This document shows, one piece after another, positions 1-6,326 of a DNA stretch of 8,310 nt. Origin of the DNA: an uncultured bacterium (GTDB lineage Bacteria; Bacillota; Clostridia; Lachnospirales; Lachnospiraceae); contig CAMBUC010000084.1 in NCBI GenBank assembly GCA_945871045.1, positions 1 through 8,310 on the forward strand. The letters are read 5' to 3'. The notes below the pieces were generated by a model that saw only the letters and a list, made by a program, of their open reading frames with translations, was not told the origin of the DNA and did not search any database. The position numbers and the translations under genes were made by a program. Numbering within the stretch: the first letter of the stretch is position 1; the number at the start of each line of letters is the position of its first letter.

Positions 1-639
1 ATATCTGTATACATTAAAGTTGACAAAACACAATTTGAGGAACTGATTGTTTCCTTTCATGAAGACAATAAACGTGGAATTGCAAAGACAAACGATATAA
101 TTAAAAGGGATGATCAAAAGTTTGTACCGGTATTTGCTGATTGTATATTAAGCAGAGATCATGAAGATTATGTCGTAAAAGTGCTGATACAAAGAGGATT
201 ACAGTTATTTCCGTTAGATATGCCGGCAAAGAAGTGTAAAGATATTTTTGTAGTGCCGAAAGCCGGTATAGAGCAAAGATTGATTGGATATTGTAACGAT
301 TATATCAGAGATCTGTATACATCAGATTTACAGTTGGATTTTGACAAAATAGATGTTTTTTCGATGCTTCAGCAGATTTCATTTACGTCATATGGAAAAG
401 ATACGTTTTCAAGCATCTCCTTACTCATAGACAGTTTGTGCGTACAACATGATTATATAAGTAAAAGTGTGGCAGATAGTGCACTTGTTACATTTGTCCA
501 GACATTAAAATTGACGAATGAACAGAAAGAAGATCTAAAAGATTTGCTTGATAAAAAATATATGGTAACAAGTATCAAAGGAATTGATCTGATTCTTACT
601 CGAATAAAAGAAAATTTATCATTGAATGATTCGGAATAA
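1..639 (+). CDS. Hypothetical protein, 5'-truncated (C-terminal 212 residues)
   Basis: The reading frame is open from the first base of the window to TAA at 637-639, so the true start lies upstream; the GTG at 181 is an internal codon, not a convincing start, because no ribosome binding site precedes it. I do not recognise the family. The visible part looks soluble: mixed charged and hydrophobic residues, no membrane span, no signal peptide, and a lysine/glutamate-rich helical tail (TNEQKEDLKDLLDKK about 50 residues from the end). Codon and base use differ from the neighbours: two 60-base lines counted by hand (301-360 and 541-600) are about 27% G+C, against about 62% in a line of the LRR gene. 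That suggests a gene of different origin, possibly the edge of an accessory block. It converges on the deacetylase gene and shares its terminator. That this is coding is fairly sure; no function can be given. Confidence 0.8.
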   Translation: MSVYIKVDKTQFEELIVSFHEDNKRGIAKTNDIIKRDDQKFVPVFADCILSRDHEDYVVKVLIQRGLQLFPLDMPAKKCKDIFVVPKAGIEQRLIGYCNDYIRDLYTSDLQLDFDKIDVFSMLQQISFTSYGKDTFSSISLLIDSLCVQHDYISKSVADSALVTFVQTLKLTNEQKEDLKDLLDKKYMVTSIKGIDLILTRIKENLSLNDSE

Positions 640-663
640 ATTTTTTTACACCATCCAATACAC

Positions 664-695
664 AAAAAAGAATGTGCCAAGGCACATTCTTTTTT
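664..695. terminator. Bidirectional rho-independent terminator between convergent genes
   Basis: A perfect 15-bp inverted repeat: 664-678 (AAAAAAGAATGTGCC) pairs with 681-695 (GGCACATTCTTTTTT) around a two-base centre, in practice a 4-nt loop. The stem is A-rich on the left and T-rich on the right, so the transcript has a U tract in either direction. It lies 25 bases after the stop of the left gene and 30 bases beyond the stop of the opposing deacetylase gene, so it can end both transcripts. Confidence 0.9.
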
Positions 696-724
696 CTTTC
701 ATCCAATATGGGGATGCATTCTTG

Positions 725-1528
725 TTAGCTGGCGTTCGGTAACTGCCTTCCTTCCACATCCATCTGATAATTTTCTTTATAGATCAGATCGGACACCTTC
801 ACAAATTCGTACCCTTTGCCCTTGAGCGTGGTGATGAGCGTATCCAGAGCCTGGGCGGTATACTTGGCTCCGTTGTGGCAAAGGATGATGGAACCGTTGC
901 CTAGGTGCTTGTGGTTGCAGACGGTACTCACGATGGAGTCCACACCGTAATCCTTCCAGTCCAGACTGTCCACATCCCATTGAATGCTATAATAACCAAG
1001 TGAGGTCGCTGTCTGAATAACCTCATTTGAATAATCACCATAAGGCGGACGGAACAGATTCATCTCGTAACCGGTAAGATTTTTGACCCGGTCATGGACT
1101 TCCATGAGTTCGGATTTCATCTGTTCTGTACTCAATTGACTCATATTTTTATGATTTTCACTATGATTTCCGAGATCGTGGCCGGATGCGAGAATCTTTT
1201 TTACGTCTTCCGGATAGGATGTTACCCAGCCACCGGTCATGAAGATGGTCGCTTTCACGTTATGCTTTTCCAGAATAGACAAAATCTGCTCCGTATCTTC
1301 GTTCCCCCACGCCGCATCAAAGGTCAGTGCGATCTGGGGTTTGTCGGTCTGCACACAGTAGATGGGAAGATCTCTTCCGTTTACGGAGGAGGAGACACTG
1401 ACGACACCGGGCAGGTAGAAAAATGCTCCGGCAAGCAGGACGCAGACACACACGAGCAGTGCCGTCAACTGGATTTTTACGGGATGAATATGGTGAAAAA
1501 ACGACTGTTGAGATATTATTTTTTTCAT
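725..1528 (-). CDS. pdaB: Membrane-anchored polysaccharide deacetylase, PdaB type (CE4/NodB domain)
   Basis: A 267-residue NodB-fold (carbohydrate esterase 4) enzyme expected to remove acetyl groups from amino sugars of peptidoglycan or a related glycan, outside the membrane. A hydrophobic span at residues 20-40 is a signal anchor after a short basic and histidine-rich N-terminus. Catalytic motifs in order: TFDAAWG 69-75 (base D71), NHSENH 121-126 (metal ligands H122 and H126), RPPYG 160-164, DVDSLDW 185-191, and LCHNG 216-220 (H218). The TFD-x-x-WG form of motif 1, the N-terminal anchor and the total length fit the PdaB/YbaN sporulation branch, which acts in spore maintenance or cortex in Bacillus. 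The second Asp of the usual TFDD is Ala72, as is common in that branch. The start is set by GGAG at 1534-1537, five bases upstream of ATG. Transcribed divergently from the FliD-like gene. CE4 membership is nearly certain; the PdaB assignment is likely. Confidence 0.9.
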   Translation of the reverse strand: MKKIISQQSFFHHIHPVKIQLTALLVCVCVLLAGAFFYLPGVVSVSSSVNGRDLPIYCVQTDKPQIALTFDAAWGNEDTEQILSILEKHNVKATIFMTGGWVTSYPEDVKKILASGHDLGNHSENHKNMSQLSTEQMKSELMEVHDRVKNLTGYEMNLFRPPYGDYSNEVIQTATSLGYYSIQWDVDSLDWKDYGVDSIVSTVCNHKHLGNGSIILCHNGAKYTAQALDTLITTLKGKGYEFVKVSDLIYKENYQMDVEGRQLPNAS

Positions 1529-1558
1529 TCCAGCTCCATAAGAAGATTTGATTATCCT

Positions 1559-1588
1559 ATGTATATGAGATAGAATGAAAAAATATTT
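1559..1588 (-). promoter_or_regulatory. Candidate sigma-E-like (sporulation) promoter for pdaB
   Basis: On the - strand AAATATT (1588-1582) is followed after exactly 14 bases by CATATACAT (1567-1559). The mother-cell sigma-E pattern in Bacillus is roughly an ATATT element, 13-15 bases, then CATACA-T. The -35 half and spacing match well; the -10 half has one extra T. Initiation would fall near 1550, giving a leader of about 20 bases with the ribosome binding site at 1534-1537. Sporulation control of pdaB in Bacillus supports it, but the match is imperfect. Confidence 0.4.
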
Positions 1589-1591
1589 CCG

Positions 1592-1618
1592 TAACTTTTT
1601 TCTGAAAACTGCCGATAT
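1592..1618 (+). promoter_or_regulatory. Sigma-D (flagellar/motility) promoter upstream of the FliD-like gene
   Basis: TAAC (1592-1595), a 15-base spacer, then GCCGATAT (1611-1618). The sigma-D/sigma-28 consensus is TAAA-N15-GCCGATAA, so the spacing is exact and 10 of 12 positions match. The start of transcription would lie near 1625, about 50 bases before the ATG at 1676. The downstream protein also looks flagellar, which independently supports the call. Confidence 0.8.
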
Positions 1619-1656
1619 AAATTGTAATAACTATGCAAACGGGCGAGAATTATTTT

Positions 1657-1668
1657 TTACAGGGAGGT
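1657..1668 (+). promoter_or_regulatory. Strong ribosome binding site overlapping a CsrA-like site
   Basis: GGGAGG at 1662-1667 lies eight bases before the ATG at 1676 and fixes that start. The 12 bases TTACAGGGAGGT match 10 of 12 positions of the CsrA selection consensus RUACARGGAUGU, with the GGA inside the ribosome binding site. In Bacillus, CsrA represses flagellin translation by covering the Shine-Dalgarno sequence. No second GGA site is clear in the leader, so CsrA control is only a suggestion. Confidence 0.4.
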
Positions 1669-1675
1669 AAAAAAG

Positions 1676-2266
1676 ATGAGTATATTGATCAGTGCATCCG
1701 GCGTGATGAATCGGGCCTATGCCGGCAATGTCTATTTTAAGGATGCCAACTATCGGAAAAACAGTTCCAATCATGATGTAGTGAGTGCGGATCGGAAAGC
1801 GATGGTGCGCGCATTGGAGCGGCTGGAACGTCTGGATTATGACAGTAAAGAAGAGGATGACACAAAAACCATCTACAATACAGTCACATCCTATCTTGAT
1901 ATATACAACAATACGATCAATTCTTCCAATGCATCAAACAGTTCCGATATCCGCCGGAGCGGCCGGAACATGAAAGAACTGATGAAAGAGTACAGCAGTG
2001 CTTTGGAGGAAATCGGAATAACGGTCAAAAGTGACGGCACGGTAAAGATCGATAAATCCGAACTGAAAAAAGCAACGACAAGACAGGTAAAAAAAATATT
2101 CGGAAACAGTGATTATCTGGACGGCATGAATCGATTGATGAAAAAACTGAGAAATCAGGTGAATAGAGAAGTTCCTGTGGCAAATACACCGGTGAAGCAG
2201 ACAACGGCCGACAACTCCGCTCCGATATCGGAAACTGTGGGCAGAAACTTGAATTTATATGGGTAA
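1676..2266 (+). CDS. Small FliD-C-terminal-like protein, putative motility-regulon member
   Basis: A 196-residue protein without signal peptide or membrane span. Residues about 64-142 follow the pattern of the FliD (flagellar cap, HAP2) C-terminal domain: a helix with YLDIYNNTINSS (73-84, compare the FliD 'fVdaYN' helix), then the segment EEIGITVKSDGTVKIDKSEL (111-130) and a V-x-x-IF ending at 142, matching FliD's 'L..iGi..d.dG.L.iD...L..A....V..lF'. A lysine-rich helix follows (150-165), then a Thr/Pro/Asn linker and a short tail GRNLNLYG. FliD is usually more than twice as long and has N-terminal and central domains that are absent here, so this is not an ordinary cap protein. Its sigma-D promoter places it with flagellar genes; it could be a secreted flagellar accessory protein or a chaperone-like relative. 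The gene is real; the FliD link rests on pattern recognition by eye. Confidence 0.85.
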   Translation: MSILISASGVMNRAYAGNVYFKDANYRKNSSNHDVVSADRKAMVRALERLERLDYDSKEEDDTKTIYNTVTSYLDIYNNTINSSNASNSSDIRRSGRNMKELMKEYSSALEEIGITVKSDGTVKIDKSELKKATTRQVKKIFGNSDYLDGMNRLMKKLRNQVNREVPVANTPVKQTTADNSAPISETVGRNLNLYG

Positions 2267-2277
2267 AGATTTATAAT
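2249..2277 (+). promoter_or_regulatory. Candidate sigma-A promoter for the LRR operon, inside the end of the FliD-like gene
   Basis: TTGAAT (2249-2254), 17 bases, TATAAT (2272-2277): four of six at -35 and a perfect -10 at ideal spacing. The -35 lies in the last codons of the FliD-like gene and the -10 just after its stop codon. Initiation near 2284 would allow the four downstream genes to be made without the sigma-D promoter. No terminator separates the two units, so read-through is also possible. Confidence 0.5.
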
Positions 2278-2283
2278 GAATCT

Positions 2284-2308
2284 ATTCAGAACCGGATCGG
2301 GGCTGAAT
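2284..2308 (+). other. Intergenic hairpin at the predicted 5' end of the LRR operon transcript
   Basis: ATTCAG (2284-2289) pairs with CTGAAT (2303-2308), and CCG (2292-2294) pairs with CGG (2298-2300), with an AA/GG internal loop between the stems and a GAT apical loop. No T run follows, so it is not a standard terminator. It begins where transcription from the sigma-A candidate should start, so a role as a 5' stabilising stem or a processing site is possible. Confidence 0.35.
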
Positions 2309-2342
2309 CGTTCGAAAGAGATTATTAAGGGAGATCAGGAAC

Positions 2343-4427
2343 ATGAAAAGAAAATGGAGCGCTGCTTTGACAGCGATGATAATATCTGCAGCAATGGCTG
2401 TACCGCAGGTGCAGTTTCCGGCAATGGCGTCCCAGACGGTACAGGAGACGGCTGTTTATTATGGTGCGGCAGCGAATACGGGTGCAGAAAAAGATTCAAA
2501 TGGAGATGGGGTGACTGATAACGGATTTGTTTATACACTATCTACTACCACGGCGACGATTACCGGGTATAGAGGCACGGCGACAGCCCTTACGATTCCC
2601 ACTCGGATCGAAGTCCCTACAGGCACAACCGGAGGAACGGCAGTGACTTATGATGTGACGGCCATCGGTAGTGCGGCATTTGCAGGAAATGCAGGTCTGA
2701 CCTCTGTTACGATGCAGGGCAGTTCGGCCGGCACAGGAACCGGTACGAATGCAGTGGCCGGAGCACCGGGATTATTATCTGTTGGTGACCGTGCATTTTA
2801 TGGATGTCCGTCCCTTGCTACGATCACGATCTCAGCCACCGTTACTTCCATTGGCAGTCAGGCATTCAGCGATTGTCCGGCACTCACTGCGATCAACGTG
2901 ACAGCTGGAAATCAGCGTTATATTTCCAATGATGGAGTCCTGTATGAATATGTAGGATATAATGCCGGTTCCACAGGCAGTTATAATACCTACACGCTGA
3001 TCCAGTATCCCTCAGGAAAACTAAGTGCAGGATACACGGCACCTTTGTCTATTGCTACCCGTCTGACGGCCATCGGACAGGGAGCCTTTGCAGGCGCGCA
3101 GGCACTGACCAGTATTGTACTTCCCGAAACGGTACAGGTGATCGGTGCGGAAGCATTTCGCAACTGCAGTGCCCTTACTTCTATCACCATTCCGGATAAG
3201 GTGACTACAATCCCCAGTTATGCGTTTAGTGGTTGCAATGCATTAAGTAGTGTGACTCTTTCGGATAATGTCGTTAGCATTGGCGATGGTGCATTCCAGA
3301 ATTGTTATGCGCTGTCAGTTATGAAATTACCTTCAAAATTGACTTCCATCAATAACAGCACATTTTCCGGTTGTGGAAAACTCAGTGAGATCACGATCCC
3401 TTCCGGCGTTGTAAATATTGGAACAATGGCATTTGCATATTGTGGATCACTGGTAAAGATTACAGTTCCGGCATCGGTTACCACCATCGGGGCAAATGCA
3501 TTTTTAGGTGTCTATGGACTGACCATGTATTGCCATAGCGGTTCGCAGGCAGCGAATTACGCGGCAAACAACAAGATCGGAACCGTTATGACATATACGG
3601 TTCGCTTTATGTCTGATACGGGTTCCTTACTTTCTTCTCAGGAAGTCATGTTTGGTTCGGCGGCCACCGCTCCTGCGATGCCCCAGCGTCCCGGTTACAA
3701 ACTTACATGGAGTTCAAGTTTTAAAAATATTGTCAGTGATCTGACAGTGACTGCTTCTTATACACGCGTATATACGGTTACTTTTGTAGACGGTTATTTA
3801 AATAAAAGAGCGACTGCGGAAGTCGAGTATGGACAGGCGGCGAAGGCTCCGTCATGGACGATGAGCGGTTATTCTTTGAAGTGGGACCGCTCCTTCTCAA
3901 ACATTACCGGTGATGTTACGGTCTATGCATTGTGGAAAGATCCGAAGACAGGTTATGTGATTGATAAGGATACGGTAAAACCTGCAAAGAAGAACACCGA
4001 ATTCACCAAAGGAACGGTACTGTATCGTGTGACTTCCGGTGATCCGCAGGATCCGCGTGTACGTTACCTTTCCAACGCCGATAGCACATTGAAGTCTGTG
4101 TCTATTCCCAGTACGGTTACTTATAACGGCGTGAAGTATAAAGTCACCCGTATCGATGATAATGCCTTTGAAGCCAATACATCATTGACCAGTGTGACCA
4201 TCGGATCGAATATGATAGCCATCGGCTCAAAAGCATTTTACAAATGCAAGAAACTGTCAAAGGTAAAGATCAATTCCAAGAATGTGACCAGCATTGGAAG
4301 CAAAGCCTTTTATGGAATTAAGAATAATGCATTGTTCTATGCCTATCGTTCAAAACTAACGACCTACCAGTCAAAGATCAAAAAGTCCGGTATCAGCACA
4401 ACAATCCGGTTAAAGGCAATTAGTTAA
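2343..4427 (+). CDS. Secreted BspA-like leucine-rich-repeat protein with two InlB-type repeats
   Basis: A 694-residue exported protein. The signal peptide has a basic start (MKRK), a hydrophobic core at 7-20 and likely cleavage after PAMA (residue 29). Residues 51-59, DSNGDGVTD, resemble a calcium-binding D-x-N-x-D-G loop. About 103-416 is an LRR_5 (Treponema/BspA type) array with repeats of the form 'LTSITIPdkVTtIpsyAFsGC', broken at 190-235 by the common 'NxxYxSNDGVLY' insert. Two InlB/Listeria-Bacteroides-type beta repeats follow (about 418-473 and 477-531), then a second short LRR block (582-660) and a basic C-terminal cap. No LPXTG, membrane anchor or S-layer motif is visible, so the mode of surface attachment is unclear. 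Start chosen from GGGAGATCAGGA just upstream of ATG. First gene of a four-gene string, 24 bases before its paralogue. Adhesion or protein binding is the usual proposal for this family; the ligand is unknown. Confidence 0.92.
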   Translation: MKRKWSAALTAMIISAAMAVPQVQFPAMASQTVQETAVYYGAAANTGAEKDSNGDGVTDNGFVYTLSTTTATITGYRGTATALTIPTRIEVPTGTTGGTAVTYDVTAIGSAAFAGNAGLTSVTMQGSSAGTGTGTNAVAGAPGLLSVGDRAFYGCPSLATITISATVTSIGSQAFSDCPALTAINVTAGNQRYISNDGVLYEYVGYNAGSTGSYNTYTLIQYPSGKLSAGYTAPLSIATRLTAIGQGAFAGAQALTSIVLPETVQVIGAEAFRNCSALTSITIPDKVTTIPSYAFSGCNALSSVTLSDNVVSIGDGAFQNCYALSVMKLPSKLTSINNSTFSGCGKLSEITIPSGVVNIGTMAFAYCGSLVKITVPASVTTIGANAFLGVYGLTMYCHSGSQAANYAANNKIGTVMTYTVRFMSDTGSLLSSQEVMFGSAATAPAMPQRPGYKLTWSSSFKNIVSDLTVTASYTRVYTVTFVDGYLNKRATAEVEYGQAAKAPSWTMSGYSLKWDRSFSNITGDVTVYALWKDPKTGYVIDKDTVKPAKKNTEFTKGTVLYRVTSGDPQDPRVRYLSNADSTLKSVSIPSTVTYNGVKYKVTRIDDNAFEANTSLTSVTIGSNMIAIGSKAFYKCKKLSKVKINSKNVTSIGSKAFYGIKNNALFYAYRSKLTTYQSKIKKSGISTTIRLKAIS
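3594..3935 (+). repeat. Tandem pair of InlB-type (Flg_new-like) beta-repeat modules, first LRR protein
   Basis: Two consecutive modules of about 55 residues, each starting YTV-[RT]-F and carrying the pattern '..V.fG.A..AP....[PS]GY.L.W..sF.NI..D.TV.A.[YW]'. These match the repeat that follows LRRs in Listeria internalin B and in many Firmicute surface proteins. They link the large LRR array to the C-terminal LRR block. Confidence 0.75.
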
Positions 4428-4451
4428 TCAGACAACTAGCAGGAGGCTGAC

Positions 4452-6296
4452 ATGAAAGAATTATTAAAAAAACGGATGTTGGTGCAGGGCTGCGGATTCC
4501 TGATAACAGTGTTTTTGCTGGCAGTATTTATGCATTGGAATCTGGATCAGACAGTTCCCGTGTATGCCTTTTCTCAGGATGTTACCAACCCGGAGACAGG
4601 AACCGATCTGGGAAATACTGATATTGAGGGTGGTTCTATTACAGAACCCGGCAGTGGGATGACACTTTACTATCAGATATACGGTGCAAAAGATAACCTT
4701 CAGGTGTCCATCAGCGGTTACAGTTATTCCGGACAAGGTGCTGTGACGCTGCGGCTTCCGGGATACATTTCACATGCCAAGACCGGGGAAGCGCCGCAGA
4801 CTTATAAGGTAGTGGGCATAAATGGTGGAGTTTTTAAAAATTTTGCGCATTTAAATGAAGTGATCTTTGCGTCTACTTATGAATGGATCGGTGCGGAAGC
4901 ATTTATGAACTGTCCCATCGTTGACCGCGGACTTACGTTAAATGATGGGATCAAAGAAATTCGTGACCGTGCATTTTACGGCTGCAGTCAATTGACAGAG
5001 GTGGCACTGGGAACAGGAGTTACATCTATCGGAACAGGAGTTTTTGCGAACTGTTCCAGACTTCGTGCCATTACGGTTTCCAGCGGCAACCAGCGATATT
5101 GCGCAGAAAACGGCGTGCTTTATTCGAGAGATAAATCCATGCTGATTCAATGGCCGGCAGCACTGGCGGTGGCAAATTCGATTGACAGTAATTATACGAT
5201 CGGTTCTGCCAGTTGTCCTGTACGGATCATAGGAGACCGCGCCTTTGAGGGCTGTATTTATCTGGAAAAGATCGTGGACCTGTATCCCACCATTACCACT
5301 ATCGGCGAAAAGGCCTTTTATGGCTGTACCGGACTGACAAGTGCAAAGATCCCCGGCACGGTTACAAAGATCGGAGACAGTGCCTTTTCAAATTGTTCGC
5401 CCTGGTTTCGCATTTCCTGCGATAAGGGTTCCTATGCGGAAACTTTCGCCAAGAGTTATGGCTTCCTGACAGACGTGACGTGTACTGTAAAGTTTTATGA
5501 CGGAACGGTACTGCTGAAAACAGAGGAAGTGCCTCTGGGTGGATCTGCTTCTGCCCCGGTCGTGGCGGAACGCAGCGGATATACGCTGACCTGGGATAAA
5601 TCCTACACAGATGTGCAGCAGAATTTAGAAGTTCACACTTCCTGGAAGCAAAATTATACGGTGACCTTTAAAGACGCTTATAGCGGACAGGTCACAGAGG
5701 TTACATCTTATTATGGCGGAGCAGCCACGCCTCCCTTTTGGACGAGAAAAGGCTATGTGTTGGAATGGGATACAACTTCTTACACTTATGTAACGAAAAA
5801 TATGACGGTCAATGCCGTGTGGCTGATCAGTATGACTGACGTAGTTATTGAGGATGAAAAGCCAAAGATCGGCGACACGCGAACCATCGGAAATGTCACT
5901 TATCAGGTGACCCGCGTTACAGCATCTGATCCCCGGGTGAAGGCCGTGGGCTGTACAAAACAGACCTTGACAACCTTAACGATTCCGGATACGATTACCT
6001 TTGGAGGCTATCATTTTAAAGTGACTAATATCGGCACAAATGCATTTCGTGATATGCCGAACCTAACAACACTCACTCTCAGCAAACATTTGGTGAAGAT
6101 CAATCGGGCGGCATTTTACAACTGTCCGAAATTAAAGAATATCACGATCCGGTCAAAGAAACTGACGACTGTTGTTGAAAAAGCATTCACGAAGACCTAT
6201 GTAAAGGCGAAGGTCAATGTTCCAAATGCATATATTTCAAAATACAAAAGATATTTGCGTGATGCGGGACTTAGCGTCTACGCAACGGTATCTTAA
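4452..6296 (+). CDS. Secreted BspA-like leucine-rich-repeat protein, paralogue of the upstream gene
   Basis: A 614-residue exported protein with the same plan as its upstream neighbour. Basic start MKELLKKR, hydrophobic span about 13-28, probable cleavage after VPVYA (residue 39). A Gly/Thr/Glu-rich linker (45-70) precedes an LRR_5 array at about 118-322 with repeats such as 'IKEIRDRAFYGCSQLTEV', including the 'GNQRYCAENGVLYS' insert at 212-225. Two InlB-type repeats lie at about 343-399 and 402-457, followed by a C-terminal LRR block at 505-580 and a basic lysine/tyrosine-rich cap (581-614). The LRR array is shorter than in the first protein. AGGAGG just before the ATG fixes the start; the 24-base gap indicates cotranscription. 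No covalent sorting signal is seen. Likely a cell-surface or secreted binding protein that works with or varies from its neighbour; the partner is unknown. Confidence 0.92.
   Translation: MKELLKKRMLVQGCGFLITVFLLAVFMHWNLDQTVPVYAFSQDVTNPETGTDLGNTDIEGGSITEPGSGMTLYYQIYGAKDNLQVSISGYSYSGQGAVTLRLPGYISHAKTGEAPQTYKVVGINGGVFKNFAHLNEVIFASTYEWIGAEAFMNCPIVDRGLTLNDGIKEIRDRAFYGCSQLTEVALGTGVTSIGTGVFANCSRLRAITVSSGNQRYCAENGVLYSRDKSMLIQWPAALAVANSIDSNYTIGSASCPVRIIGDRAFEGCIYLEKIVDLYPTITTIGEKAFYGCTGLTSAKIPGTVTKIGDSAFSNCSPWFRISCDKGSYAETFAKSYGFLTDVTCTVKFYDGTVLLKTEEVPLGGSASAPVVAERSGYTLTWDKSYTDVQQNLEVHTSWKQNYTVTFKDAYSGQVTEVTSYYGGAATPPFWTRKGYVLEWDTTSYTYVTKNMTVNAVWLISMTDVVIEDEKPKIGDTRTIGNVTYQVTRVTASDPRVKAVGCTKQTLTTLTIPDTITFGGYHFKVTNIGTNAFRDMPNLTTLTLSKHLVKINRAAFYNCPKLKNITIRSKKLTTVVEKAFTKTYVKAKVNVPNAYISKYKRYLRDAGLSVYATVS
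5478..5822 (+). repeat. Tandem pair of InlB-type (Flg_new-like) beta-repeat modules, second LRR protein
   Basis: Two modules of about 56 residues, each beginning with a TVxF strand and containing '[GY]GG.A..P......GY.L.WD.sYT.V..N..V...W'. They sit in the same place relative to the LRR blocks as the pair in the upstream gene, which supports descent of both genes from one duplicated ancestor. Confidence 0.7.
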
Positions 6297-6326
6297 GTGA
6301 TTGTATAAAAGGAAAGGAAGAGACGT

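Noticed and set aside
181..183. GTG as the start of the left-edge gene
   Set aside because: The same frame is open back to base 1 with sensible codons, and no ribosome binding site precedes the GTG, so the gene is truncated by the window.
1094..1573. 159-codon ORF on the + strand opposite the deacetylase gene
   Set aside because: It is antisense to a protein with five intact CE4 motifs, has no convincing ribosome binding site, and its translation has the irregular composition of a shadow frame.
2222..2231. Palindrome CCGATATCGG as a possible operator
   Set aside because: It lies in codons of the FliD-like gene, is only 10 bases long, and no second copy was seen near a promoter.
2276..2518. 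80-codon + strand ORF overlapping the start of the first LRR gene
   Set aside because: Another frame of the LRR gene's signal-peptide region; no good ribosome binding site and a Gly/Cys/Trp-rich, non-protein-like translation.
2649..3590. Regularly spaced similar segments that could suggest a CRISPR-like array
   Set aside because: They are degenerate codons for about 23-residue leucine-rich repeats in an open reading frame, not identical DNA repeats with unique spacers.
4077..4084. GCCGATAG, a sigma-D -10 look-alike inside the first LRR gene
   Set aside because: No matching -35 at the correct spacing (TGTA), and it is explained by the coding sequence.
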